Below, in pieces: positions 51,395-62,800 of a DNA stretch of 64,000 bases. The stretch comes from Argyresthia goedartella (lineage: Eukaryota > Arthropoda > Insecta > Lepidoptera > Argyresthiidae), in the NCBI GenBank assembly GCA_949825045.1, contig OX463824.1:29172001-29236000 (forward strand). The letters are read 5' to 3'. Positions within the stretch are counted from its first letter, which is position 1. The number at the start of each line of letters is the position of its first letter. The position numbers and the translations under genes were made by a program. The notes below the pieces were generated by a model. That model was given only the letters and a program-made list of their open reading frames with translations, made no database searches and had not been told where the DNA came from.

Positions 51395-53312
51395 ATGGAA
51401 GAACAGTGAGTCGCTGCCGCTAGAAACTTAATTTTGTTTCGCGTCAATTCAACCCAATATAAAACGCCGTAAATTTAACAATATCCGTGTTATCCTCCAC
51501 AGAATAATGGAAACATGTAGTTCTGCGTGTCCCGATGTTGACAATGACCATTCCAGAACCATTATACATATCGACATCGATTGTTTTTACGCTCAAGTTG
51601 AGATGCTCAGAAACCCTGAGCTCTGCGATGTCCCGCTTGGTATCCAACAGAAAAATATCGTGGTCACCTGCAACTACGAGGCCAGGAGGTACGGCGTCCA
51701 AAAGTGCATGCTCATCTCGGACGCACTAACCGCCTGTCCCAACTTGAAACTTGTGAATGGAGAAGACTTACATGACTACAGAGCTGCTTCTAACAAGATA
51801 TTCTTACTCTTACAATCATGGAAATGTCCTGTCGAGAAGCTCGGCATGGACGAAAATTATATCGACGTCACAAAACTAGTACAGGAGAGAATGAAGGCTG
51901 TAGAATTGACAAATTCTTTGCCTGGCCACATGTACAGTGAACCAAGCATGGAGTGCCCCTGTGGCTGCCACACGAGACTGAGAATAGCATCACAAATAGC
52001 TAAAGAGATGCGTTCAAAAATTAAAAGTGACCTAGGCTTCACCACTTGTGCTGGTGTAGCCCTAAACAAACTGTTGGCGAAACTGATCTGTCCATTACAC
52101 AAACCTAATGACCAAACTACAATATTTCCAGAGCATGCTTCTGTATTCATGGCTACCTTGAGCTCAGTGCGAGCAATCCCGAGTATTGGCACAAAAACCA
52201 CTGAAGCTCTCATATCACTGAAGATACAATCTGTAAGTGACCTGCAGCAAGTCACTCCTGAGGTGCTGAGAGAACATTTTAGTGGAGACATGGCTGTGAG
52301 ATTAAAGAAACTAAGTTTTGGTGAAGATAATACTCCTGTGAAGCAATCAGGAAAGCCTTTGAGCATAGGATTGGAGGATAGCTTCAAAACTGTTAGTGTG
52401 AGAAGTGAGGTGGAGGAAAAGTTTACTGCACTTCTGCAGCGGTTGCTGGTGCTGGTCAGAGAGGATGGCAGGATACCCGTCTCCTTGAGAGTTACCCTCA
52501 GGAAGAAGGATGCCAGACGATTAAGCAGTCACAGGGAATCTCGGCAGTGTCAGATCACACCGTCCATCTTCTCAATAAGCAATGGCTCTCTAACTGTCAC
52601 TGATGCAGGACAGTGCAAACTCCTGGGGATTATCATGAGATTATTCACCAAACTTGTCGACCTGACTAAACCATTCCATTTGACACTTGTAGGACTGGCA
52701 TTTACAAAGTTCCAGGAGCGCATGACAGGCAGGAGCTCTATCATCAACTATCTGATGAACGATATCTCCGTCCAGTCTGTTATGAACTTGCAAAATGACT
52801 GTGATACTTCTGCCTCGTCTATGGACTACTCTGCAGCATCACCAAGCAGCAGCACAACCACAGACTTATCTGATGCTGAAGTGGAGCCGTCTCCCAAAAA
52901 GCCGAAGAAAGTCAACTGGATAGCAAAACGCAGATGTCTTTCGAGAGGGGATATTGCGTCGCCAAGTAAACTGAGGGTGGGAGAATTGAGACTCAACTCC
53001 AGGGAATTGGAGAAAGTGTCAGAACTGAGGCTGAACTCGCGGGACAGGTCGTTGACCCCTCGAGGCAGCCCTGCAAGAGAAAACATGTCAGACACCGACT
53101 CCATGAAGGATGTTGCACAAGGCAGTAACTGCGACAGTTGTCCAAAGTATGTTGACACTGAGGTGTTCAACGCTCTGCCTGGTGATGTGCAGCAGGAACT
53201 CAAAGCTATGTGGAAGAACCCCTCAGGCTCTGGCGTGCCCCGGAGTAGTCCCAGAACAGCGAACAAAGCAAAACCGAACACACTCTTGAAATATTTTGTT
53301 CCCAACAAATAG
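51395..53312 (+). CDS. POLI: DNA polymerase iota (Y-family translesion polymerase)
   Basis: Translesion polymerase that inserts bases opposite damaged template in the nucleus. I read two exons: 51395-51405 (MEEQ start in a CCATGG context, donor GTGAGT) and 51503-53312 (acceptor TCCTCCACAG), joined in frame, 606 residues. A shorter start at 51507 gives 601. The catalytic region has HIDIDCFYAQVEM (Asp about 28), VVTCNYEARRYGV and GMDENYIDVT (Asp-Glu about 120-121). Helix-hairpin-helix contacts (IPSIGTKTTEALISL), little finger to about residue 430. The C-terminal part is Ser-rich and carries a ubiquitin-binding motif (VFNALPGDVQQELKAMW) and a terminal PIP-like TLLKYF. Only one ubiquitin-binding motif was seen, whereas mammalian iota has two. 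No breaks were found. Confidence 0.95.
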
Positions 53313-53788
53313 TATTAGCATGATTTTATCTTGTTATATTATAATGTACCTAAGTGATAAGTGAATGGTTTATATTTTTTCAAATCAAACAATTTTATGC
53401 TGTGGATCAAATACATGTTTATGTTATAGATAAACTATTTTATTTAATTTATGTATCCTAATGCCAAGAGCTCCTATGTCTAGTGGGTTTCAGGCTTGCA
53501 TTGAATCTGGGGCTGACCATATACCAATGAGATTACATTATCCTATATTTCGGATGACTGTAGGTCCCGTCCTGGCTACTCTAGGTAGTAGTAGCCACCA
53601 ATTTTTTACTGAGTTAGCGTAGTGGAGTATGGCTCGTATCCGGGCGAAGGCCCGTGCCCCTCGGTGGGGACATTAATGGGCTACAGTTATTTTATTTTAT
53701 GTATCCTAGCCTAAGAGTCGCGACTGATTTTTTTTTGCCAGTTTTGACGGAATATCAAAGAAAACAGTACAATTAGTAACTGGGCTAA
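53313..53788. other. Convergent interval between POLI and COG2
   Basis: 3' flanks of both genes. No strong polyadenylation signal stands out. 53600-53700 contains CCGGGCGAAGGCCCGTGCCC and GGGGACATTAATGGGCT, resembling a dispersed repeat tail. Confidence 0.35.
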
Positions 53789-56700
53789 TCATTTAATATC
53801 TATAGACTTTACAGCATCTGTGACCATTGCATTCAGTTCGTTGAATTTGTGTACATTATTGACATTGACTTGCAGCATCGCCGCTAGTTTCTCGTAGGCG
53901 ACCACATCGACTTTCAGTTGCAGTCTAATCTTATCTCCGTCTGTGATGACACCCTCGCTGCTCTGGACTGTAGTCTTTTCTCTGCTTTGCTTCAGCCTCC
54001 TCAGGGATTCTTCCGTTTTCTGGACTGACGTCAGAACGTCTTCTACTTGCTTGTAGTATCTGAAGGTTTGATAGGCCATTATTACTCGTATTGAACATTA
54101 TAGGTATCACTCAAGGTGCAAACGTAGGCACAAAGGTTCCTCCACTATGGTCAGAGTGTCGATAAGTACACTCCAACCCTCTCCTACCCCTAATGATAAA
54201 AGATGAGACGCTATTGCCCCGTTTCTGAAAAGAAAATTAGCTGTGACAACTTGTTAAACTCTTGTCAAAATTTATTTCAGCCAATAGCTATTTTGAATGA
54301 ATCTTCAACTAATCTCCTGTTACATTGGACCAATTTCAGAAACTGGCAGTGTTGCCGTTCTACAAAATGTTAAGTCGCTAGATACTCTGAAAAATTCCTC
54401 TAGATATGCGATAAAATCTTTTCTGAAAATCCGCTAGATGTCCCTAGAATTTATCTGTTATATAAAGCGCTGTTGCCTAGGTCTAATCTAGTTTTATACT
54501 TTTGTAACTCATGCAAACACCTTTTATTACACTAAAATGAATAAATAAATAATAATCTAACAAAACTGTTAATATAATGAACAGGCAAAATAAATGAAAC
54601 ATTTTATTAAAAAAATCCAGTAACCAATAAAACACCTAATCCTTAATCTTTAAACAGTTAAATATGTAGGTAAGCATTAATTACATTACAAAAAAACTGG
54701 ATAATTATCTAGGTACTTATACCTAAAATTCAAAATCAAGGAAGAAGACATCTGGGTGTTCAATTATAATGTCAGCGGAAGATGAAGCCTCTCCAAGGTC
54801 TCTGGTTGCTTTTGATCTTCGTTTAGCAACTTCGCCCGGAAGATCATATGTAGAGCAATTTTTGTTTTTAATTCTGAGTTAATTTCTGATTAGAAGAATA
54901 TAATTTAGCGTTTTGTCAGAAAGTGTATTGCGAAGTTTGTTTTTCACAATATTCATAGAGCTAAACACTCTTTCCACTTCTGCGTTTGAATGTGGCAATG
55001 ATAATATAGCGATAGCGAAATCACGTAAATCCTGAAAGGTATTTATTCCTACTGCATTTTTATATGCAGCCACTTTACCCCAAAAGCTAATAGGATTTCC
55101 ATTTAGCGGACTCCAATCGACAAATTGAATAGTTTGCCATTGCTGCAAAATTTTGTCTATTTTTTCTTCTGAAATTCCCATTTCCTTTGCAAGATCTAAT
55201 AATGATGTGTTTTTCGATTGTTTTAGTGCCTCTTCCTCGCTCAATGGAGCCATTTTTTCTAGGGCTTCATAGTTAGTCGGAAGCCGTTTTTGTATTTCTT
55301 CTCCTAATTGCACATTAAAATCAATACATCGTGATATTTCTGAAAAAAGTCGCCTAGCCTACGGTTCAAAAGACGCTAAAAGTCGCTAAATATTTATTTG
55401 TCGCTGAAACGATTTTTTTCCCGCTAAACAGTCACGAAATCCCCTAGATCTAGCGACAAAGTCGCCAGAACGGCAACACTGGAAACTGGGGATAAGTTTG
55501 TGTGTCGCCTCCATAGACAGATCGTACAACGGATTGGATAGGATTGGGAACACAGATAACATCCTTCGGCTTTTCTCACATGGGGCTACGCGAAGGCGAC
55601 TCGAGGTTTGTATACGCGTGGCTCTTACATGTAAGGAGCCGCCATACAAATTCTTTGCTTGCACACGTTCGGGTCGACGACGCGATTGCCGTCAGTTTCA
55701 TTCACTTGCGTTGTTTGATACGCCTCTTAAGCGGCGCTCTTAAGTCGCCGCCATACTAATTCGTTGTTGTTCGCATACGGTCACAGTGCGAAAGCCGTGG
55801 TACGAGGTGCCTTCTAGTGATCCCGTGCCTTAGGCTATTTGCTCTAAACATGTTAAAAATTATACTTACGAAATAGTCATAACATTGAATAAGTCTTCAT
55901 ACACCTCCACTAGAAAAGCGTTATCCAATCTCTGACTCACATCCTTACTAAACTCCTGCATCGCTTTCGTAACCACATCGATGTACGTACAGGGTTTCGT
56001 GGGCACATTTCTATTGGTCTTTCTATACAATCTGGGTATGTCACTGACTAGCTTCAACTGTGTATTAAAGTTATTGAACAGTTCAGTGACAAAACATTTC
56101 TTGATTTTCTCCTTCGTGCCTTTTAGAGCCTCTTGACTTGGCCTCAGACTTTCCCTTAGTAGCTCCTTGTTTTCTATCGGTATTTTATTTTCCACAATCT
56201 GCAGTAAGTGGGGTGTTCTCTGGATTAACTTTTGTGTGTCTATATACAAGTTAATACTGTTATCTATTAAATCCTTATTTAATGTGCTGTCCGGTTTTGG
56301 TGATGTGTTTCTCTGAAATTGTCAAATTGAATTTATTGTTGTTACAAGTAAAAAATATAAAGTAAAACGGCCAAGCGCGAGTTGGACTCGCGCACCGAGG
56401 TTCCGCACGGAACCCTAAAAACGATAAAATAGCAGCCACTTCTAGCAAAGGATCCAATATAGCCACACACACATACTTCAACCCTTTGAAGCCTCATAAG
56501 CAGTTTTAACATACAACATACCTCTATACCACCAATTTTTCAACAAAATAAAATTGTATCTATAGCTAAGTATCTTTTACTATTTTCTGTCAATGTAATG
56601 ACGAATGTGAGGGTAAGCGAGAGGGTTGTTTATTTTTAATTCAGGTTCATTAATTATACAAGCAAAATAATTTAACATACCTTTGTGCAAATAACAGTAC

Positions 56701-58516
56701 ACCATGTTGCATATCTTAACAACAACTGCAGGGCAAGTTTCCAGAACTTGTGAGCCAGTGCCTCAATGTAGATCTCGTCTGACCAGCAGTCCTCAAGTGC
56801 TTTCCAGCAGCACTGGGTCTCTTTGAGGATGAACCCGGAGTCACTGGTTTCTGGGGTTGGAGATTCAAGGAGTGAACCTTCAAAGGCACCTGAAAATAAT
56901 GAATAAGAATTTCAAAAGTTGCAGGCAGAGAGCCAGAAATCAATATTATTTTGCTCACGTAGTCACAGATAGTGTATAACTTGTTGCTTCCATCTATACA
57001 TTTTTAAGTAAATTCTTACCAGCAATCTCTTGAAATCTAATTTGAAAATAAACTGGCAAGTTCCATCTCTTCTGGAAACTTTTGAACTCTGCTGTACTTC
57101 GCAACAGTGATACTGTCTCCACATCATCACAATAATCTTCCAGCTTCTTTAAAAATTGCATACTCTCAGTGTATCTTCTGAAGAATATCTTTGGGTTGCC
57201 AGGAGCAAAAATTGAAGCCAGATTCACCTCTAGTCTACTCTCTACTTCACACCAGAAACAGTTAACCAGGAACCTGTATTTCTTGACAATAAATGACAGC
57301 TTGGAATGTTGTGTTACCACAAGGAATAGTTTTAGTTTTGTGTCTAGCAGGACTAATATTTTTCTGAAGAGCCCTTGTAGCCCTTCCTTGTTTTTCTGGA
57401 GAGCTGGTTCATTGATGATTTCTGTTAGAAGTGGAGCTATAGCTTTCTTTCTTATTAAAATCTCTGTCTCTGTAACGCTGTCTAAAGAGGCCAGAGTAAC
57501 AAGAACTTTTAAGAGATTTTCTTCATCATTGTCATTCCAAAATTGAAAGAGAAGTTCGTTTAATGTTTGCAGCATTTTCTCTTCAATATTTTTATATTGT
57601 TTCTTCTGGTCTGGCTTCATCAAATTAGCACATTTACACATGGAAAACTTCAACTGATTAAATTCCATAGCTCCCCTATCAGCCAATACAATTTTCTCAT
57701 GTTTCTTCCTGTCAGATATATTGCTCATAATACTGTCTAGAGTAGTCAGACATTTCATACTTTGGCTGTAGTGTTTCAGAAGTTGTTTTTTCTTTTGCAA
57801 GGAATGCCTTTGGTTCAGCCACATTGATAGCTCTTTCATTGCATTTTCGATGCATTGCTTCACACTCTAAAATCAGTTATGAAGAAATCATTTTAACATT
57901 GAACACATGCTAAAAAAGGTGTGGCAAAAGTAATTAATTGTGAACAGTACAGGATTGCTCTTCTCCAGTAAACCAAACCAGACACCACATCCAATAAAAG
58001 AAAATATATCCATAACTTTCCAAGTACCCCCAAGACATAAAAGACAAGCAATCAATCATTGAGCCACAGTGGCGGACCAGGAGATTTCAAAGGAAATGAT
58101 CAAATAGGAAAAAACTCTTACCAAAACTTCTTCATTCAATTGCCCAAGTGGTAACTGAATTTTTTCAATGGATTTATCGAATCCAATGAGTGTAGCTGAA
58201 AGGTTGACGAAGTTGGCGTAGTCCTTGTTAATCAGCTCAATCATAGCAAGCCGTAGCACCTTCAAGTACACGCCCAGATCATCTCGCATACTCTCCAAAG
58301 ATGTCACATTCTGATGGTCTTCCAGGAAGTTGTCCACCGAAAAATTACTCTGAAAAGTTCATAACAAGGCAGAGACATAAAACAAACTGCGATTACAGCC
58401 ATAAATCTGGTAGTAAAGTGGAAAAAACAGTGCAATACCTTGACAAAGTCGTGTCGATCAAAACACAACCCCCTCGGAGCCGGAGGAAGGCTAAACTCCA
58501 CAATTTCACTATCCAT
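53789..58516 (-). CDS. COG2: Conserved oligomeric Golgi complex subunit 2, six exons
   Basis: Subunit of the COG tethering complex, lobe A, needed for retrograde vesicle traffic within the Golgi. Minus-strand exons: 58516-58439, 58349-58122, 57866-57020, 56889-56681, 56312-55870 and 54059-53789. Every junction is GT-AG and the phases sum correctly to 691 residues; vertebrate COG2 is about 740. The N-terminus (LCFDRHDFVK, RDDLGVYLKVLRLAMIELIN, KDYANFVNLSATLIGFDKS) is the COG2 family domain. The middle contains FAPGNPKIFFRRYTESMQFL and RWNLPVYFQIRFQEIAG. The C-terminal DUF3510-type region has DIPRLYRKTNRNVPT and YYKQVEDVLTSVQKTEESLR. The last intron contains a hAT transposon. No frame damage was seen. 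Confidence 0.95.
54347..55481 (-). mobile_element. hAT-superfamily DNA transposon, internally deleted, with intact ends
   Basis: Terminal inverted repeats CAGTGTTGCCGTTCT / AGAACGGCAACACTG are perfect over 15 bp, and the element is flanked by perfect 8-bp target duplications GAAACTGG (54339-54346 and 55482-55489), diagnostic of hAT insertion. It is 1135 bp, much shorter than autonomous hATs (commonly 2.5-4 kb). It sits in the last intron of COG2 in the same orientation as the gene. Both ends carry many CGCTAGA/TCGCTA-type subterminal motifs. Confidence 0.93.
54879..55313 (-). pseudogene. hAT transposase C-terminal (dimerisation) fragment
   Basis: The open frame reads GEEIQKRLPTNYEALEKMAP, GKVAAYKNAV and DLRDFAIAILSLPHSNAEVE, RVFSSMNIVKNKLRN, the hAT dimerisation domain with its Trp/Ser-Asn-Ala-Glu-Arg-type core. 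No ATG opens it; the frame continues upstream a little (RCIDFNVQL) to the deletion point near 55345. The zinc finger and DDE catalytic parts are missing. There are no stops in what remains. Confidence 0.85.
55490..55869. other. COG2 intron 5, balanced-composition stretch
   Basis: Less AT-rich than its surroundings, with repeated GTCGCC and CTTAAG-containing segments (CTCTTAAGCGGCGCTCTTAA). Probably an old repeat; no family recognised. Confidence 0.3.
56313..56680. repeat. COG2 intron with paired GC hairpins
   Basis: 56375-56393 (GCGCGAGTTGGACTCGCGC) and 56399-56414 (GGTTCCGCACGGAACC) are consecutive hairpins. I recognise this pair as a very common dispersed repeat end in moth and butterfly genomes; that recollection supports the lepidopteran assignment but was not checked. 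Confidence 0.5.
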
Positions 58517-59120
58517 ATTTCAAGGATTAAGTAGACAACATTTCAAAGGCACAATCGTTGCAAGAAATCGTAGAAATTAATAGTTTTGTCGGCAAAAGCT
58601 GCCCGACGAAACATCGCCAATAATTTTGACAATTGAAATTGACGTAAGCTTGACACATCACACACGTCAGTTGTGAAAGCGTTCAAATAAAAGCATATAA
58701 CCGCGGTACGTTATTTATCCAACAATTATCTCTTTTATTTTCCATTAGCCATAAGGCAAATGCTTACCACATGAAGTTTCTACCATAATACTCGGATATA
58801 TTTTTAGTGGCAACCTTAAACTGTTACCGTGTTACCACAAAAAATATTAAACAGCGTTTAACCTCAAAACACACGTCGAATCCCATACGTTTTTATTTAC
58901 AATTTTTGAACAGTAGTTTATTTTTTTGTGGTAAGGCCATTAGTGTCAGTCAGCCGGTATCGAAGTTGGTCAATCAAACGAATTCGGAAAAGATACTTTT
59001 TGCCGCTTTTCTCGACAAATTTGTGAGAATTTATATTCAAAGATTTCGGAGAGTTTTCCATACCTCGTAATAGGTACGTAAAATTGACTATATTCTATAT
59101 ACTTTGGACCTATATTCTAT
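58517..59120. other. Upstream region of COG2; no other gene seen
   Basis: Holds the COG2 5' UTR and promoter on the minus strand. The 87-residue frame at 58807-59070 has no recognisable feature and is not called. Confidence 0.35.
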
Positions 59121-59966
59121 ATGGAACTAGATAAAATAATAGCAGACAGCAACACAAATTTACAGAGAGTACTCGAGCTTTCGCAACAATCACAACAATG
59201 ACTTCACAAGAACTGCCCGGTATCTGAGGTCGAGCCTAACACCGCTCCCTTCGAGATTACCACCAGAGAGGTCACCTTCATCACATCTGACACAGGTAAC
59301 ACAGCACCGGTGCAGTTGGAGGCTGAAAATGTAGGTTTACAGTCAGACCTCCAAGATGCCCGAATAGAAATCCAGCATCTACGTGACCTCCTGTCAAACC
59401 AACTCCAATGTTATGCCAAAGAACAGAGTGCGTTAGTCGAACTCAGAGCTGCAACATCTGAGCTACTACAACTACAACGCCAGAACGCGGAATTGGTAGG
59501 CATTCTAATTGAGGACGAGGTGGATGAGACCAGCAAGGAGGATGACACCAGCAAGAAGGATGAGCCCACATCACAAACTCTGGGCTTGACCCCCCTCAAC
59601 GTGAGTGTTGCAACGCCCACTGCTGTCCCGACCAAGAAACAGCGTCGCCGTCGTCGTCGAGGAGGCACCTCACAGCTCATCAGCGCGAGCGCCGCGCCGC
59701 TAAGTGACGCGCGTGTCGCGCTGCCTGCTGAGTCGTGTTACACGCGTTGCACCGCTTGCTACCGCGAATGCCGCGCCGCCCGCTGGCACGTGCATCGCAC
59801 CGCACTCCAACACGAGTGTCCCGCCACTCACCTCAAATCGTGCTCAGAGAAGAACAATAGCAAACAAAAGAACTGTAGTTTATTCAGATAAGATAGGTGT
59901 AGATTTTGGTATGTTTTTGCATTATGGCCTTAAGCAACAAGTGACAAATAATTGTTGTCGTAATTA
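59121..59966 (+). pseudogene. CR1-group LINE ORF1 fragment
   Basis: Begins with the same block as the element at 35540 (ELDKIIADSNTNLQRVLELS), then a stop. A long frame at 59310-59891 then has a coiled coil (ENVGLQSDLQDARIEIQHLR), an acidic Lys/Glu/Asp stretch, a KKQRRRRRRGG basic cluster and Cys-rich segments. It finishes with YSDKIGVDFGMFLHYG, equivalent to the start of the esterase-like domain. ORF2 is absent. Confidence 0.65.
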
Positions 59967-59982
59967 GACTTGGGTAACTCGA

Positions 59983-60066
59983 GAGTAAGATATAATATGA
60001 CACACATATCGCTTGACGTCCATTATATCCTAGTTACATCCCAGCGATATGAATCATATCTTACTC
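59983..60066. repeat. 84-bp inverted repeat
   Basis: GAGTAAGATAT...ATATCGCT at the left pairs with AGCGATAT...ATATCTTACTC at the right, with a short asymmetric bulge. Confidence 0.6.
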
Positions 60067-60957
60067 CCCAAACAAATCTCGCTCTCTCTGCCCAGGCTAC
60101 ACTAAACACAGTTGTGTGAGAACAAACCAACAAAACCAGACGACTTCCAGTTTTAAAATGTCACTATTAGGCAAACAGAAACCTTATCACCTTAACATTT
60201 GGTCTACATTTGGTCCACATTTTTTGGCAAATACACAATTGACCAAACCAACCACACGTATTTCAGTCTTAAATGTCACTTTTAGGCGAATAGCCAAAGG
60301 TCCAAATTTGAGCCGGATATCTAGTAGTAGCGATAGCGAAGGCGAACACACACTAACCGCACCGAACCAATCGACGGCGCCGAAGGAATCGACCACGCTG
60401 CTCTCGCGCGTTGCTCTGTCGCACTCGCACGCCACGCATGACCGGATAAGCATGGATAGGTGTGCGTTCACCTGCACACCAGAGCGAGATTCGCGGAAAC
60501 GAACACGTGGGTTTTTTCGGCCCTCATCGGTTGGATTAAGATGAGCGAGAAAGAGTATGTGTTTATCATACTATAATAGGCATAATGTTTCCAAAAGTTT
60601 GCTTATTGCGACACTGAGATGTTAAAACCACCACGATTCTATCATATAAAGAATTCGTTAGGTAAACAAAAATATAACTAGTTACTGAGGACGTTTTATT
60701 TCAATAAAACGCACTGATAAAAACCAAATTCCGGTTGGGATGATCTAATGATTCTATAAGGATTGGAACCCCAAAAGTCTAACTATAAGTCAAAACTACA
60801 GTAGGATTTTGCAGACCTTTTTTATAACAATAATTTTTTGTAATTAATTAAAAATACTATGACATAACAAAAAAGACACCTCAACATAAAACAAAACAAA
60901 CCAGCAGAGAAATTAATATAAATAAATATGATTTTCTGATTGGATGAACGACTTCGA
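60067..60957. other. Intergenic; one unassigned open frame
   Basis: An open frame at 60116-60544 (142 residues) contains ISSSSDSEGEHT and a basic end. It shows no known domain, and part of its DNA is internally repeated (AAATGTCACTWTTAGGC at 60156 and 60270). It may be part of a decayed transposon. Confidence 0.25.
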
Positions 60958-61284
60958 TTATGACAGCGGGATAAGAGGAGGAGGAGCGGGGTGGACAGTG
61001 TGATGCGAAACAATACTTCCAACTTCCATATCACAGTCAGAATCAGAACTATTTTCTGGTGTATCATCGTCAGAGTTTTCATGAACGGTGATTACAAAAC
61101 TAGCCATATAATTTTCCAACTCAGGTTCGTGTTTTCGGTACTCGTTTTCGCATTTGATGGCGTGGTCACATACTTTGGCCCAAACATCGGAACCAATCAT
61201 ATTAACCTTTTCCTGTACCAATTGTTTCACAGTAGTCATATTCATACTGATGTTTCTTTTGGATACGTATTGTAACGGAAAAGT
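60958..61284 (-). pseudogene. Possible DDE transposase C-terminal fragment
   Basis: The minus-strand frame reads TTVKQLVQEKVNMIGSDVWA, KVCDHAIKCENEYRKHEP, then an acidic Ser/Asp stretch (NSDDDTPENSSDSDCDMEVG) and a Pro-rich end. This resembles the tail of some insect DDE-type transposases as I remember them: a helical segment with W..CDH.....E then an acidic run. No catalytic region lies next to it. It could instead be a small host gene exon. Confidence 0.4.
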
Positions 61285-62580
61285 TGAGGAAAAGTTGTAA
61301 AGATCTGAGACACATATTTTTATTTGCTATAAAAAAGTTGGCAGGCGTTGGCAGGTTTGGGCAACGTGATTTAATTATTCAACTATGAACTGCAAAAAGA
61401 GAAGCCAAATATTCTTAAACCAAACAAATAACGGTGATGTAAGATTGGTGTTGACCAATGCTCAATTAAGCGGCAAGATAAATTTGGTATAAACATAACT
61501 ATGAAGATTAGTGGTTATCGAAGGCATCGCAAATTTCACAAGGCCTCATATAAGTTCAAGTGGCTCATCGCGTTGTTACCAGACTTGAAATATTAAGGTT
61601 CGAGGTTCGATTCTCCGTTGTCAACTTTTCTTTTTCTATTTTACTTTTGGTTTTGGGTTATTAATTGTGGGTCCTTTCTGAATAGCTATTCGGGAGTGTC
61701 GGGTTGTGCTAATTAAATTTAAGTCCTAGAAGTTAATTGCTTATCATGCATCTTTGTAAATGTTTTCTACCTTGTTTGAACTACTGAATATGTCGTCACA
61801 GTAATTGCTTATTAATTCTATAATCGTCATTATTTATCTGGTCTAGAAATCTATGCGTGGAATGCGCCGGATTAATTATGAAATGAAAGGGCGACATCTT
61901 TGAATGGATGGTGTGACGAAACAAGCATTTGGTTTGTTTCTCAGTAGGTAGAAATATATATTTTTTTAAAAGTCTCCAAAATGTGGATAATCTTTAAGAG
62001 CTATGAAATAAGTTGAGAATCATAAATTTAAAATGAATATGGTTTAACTTCACCGTTGCTTTCAGTGGATGTCGAATTATGACCATTTTACACATACACA
62101 TTTTAACATTTGTGATGTTGTTTTGAAGTGTCGCATTTGCCATGGCTCATTCAATCGAAACTCATACGTAAGGGTGTTTAGTTACGATATAGTTTGGTGG
62201 GTCAAACAGATGCGTAGTTAGTTCAATGATGGAGGTACAGATGGCGGTCGATCGCCTTTAAATTCCAGATGGTTTAACTCAAATAAGAACTTTATTCACT
62301 ATAACTGCAATAAGATGTTTTATATAGGAAAAATGAGTATTATTTTATTTAGATTATTTTATGATGTTATAGAGTCTATTTCTAGTTGAACTGTGTGATC
62401 TAAAATATAAAGTGTGTATACGGTGTAGACCAGTAACCAATCAGAGCACTGAGTTTCGAAAGGAAACGAAACGAACCAATGAGAATGACTCGCGGAGTTT
62501 GAGATGGTGTTTTGGCGAGCATGTCTGGGGAAGGTCGTTTTGGTGGGAAGAGAAAATATAAAAGGGATGGGTCGAGATGA
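61285..62580. other. Intergenic with a tRNA-like SINE head
   Basis: 61570-61640 has a B-box-like GGTTCGATTCTCC preceded by GTGGCTCATCGCG, fitting a pol III promoter of a SINE or tRNA relic, but no cloverleaf was found. 62430-62580 is probably the 5' UTR of the Jockey element that follows. Confidence 0.35.
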
Positions 62581-62617
62581 GAGGGGGCTTCGCCCGCCCC
62601 GTCGGCGTCCACGTCGC

Positions 62618-62800
62618 GAGTGCCCGCCCGCCCCACGCGCTCCGCCGCTGCGCCCGCGATAGTGCCCGCCCGCCCTACGCGCCCCGCCGCCGCGCCCGCG
62701 AACCCACCCACCGCCGCGACTGTGCCCGCCTGCCCTACGCGCCCCGCCGCTGTGCCTGCGAACCCGCACGCCGCCGCACCCGCGATAGGGCCCGCCCGCC
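62618..62800 (+). repeat. GC-rich tandem repeats at the Jockey ORF1 5' end
   Basis: Roughly 60-bp units built on TGCCCGCCYGCCCTACGCGC, CCCGCCGC and CCGCGA, three or so copies, encoding ARPTRPAAAPA-like repeats. Confidence 0.6.

Noticed and set aside
54879..55313. A domesticated host gene derived from a hAT transposase
   Set aside because: The frame is inside a complete hAT element with target duplications and lacks the catalytic core, so a deletion derivative is the simpler reading.
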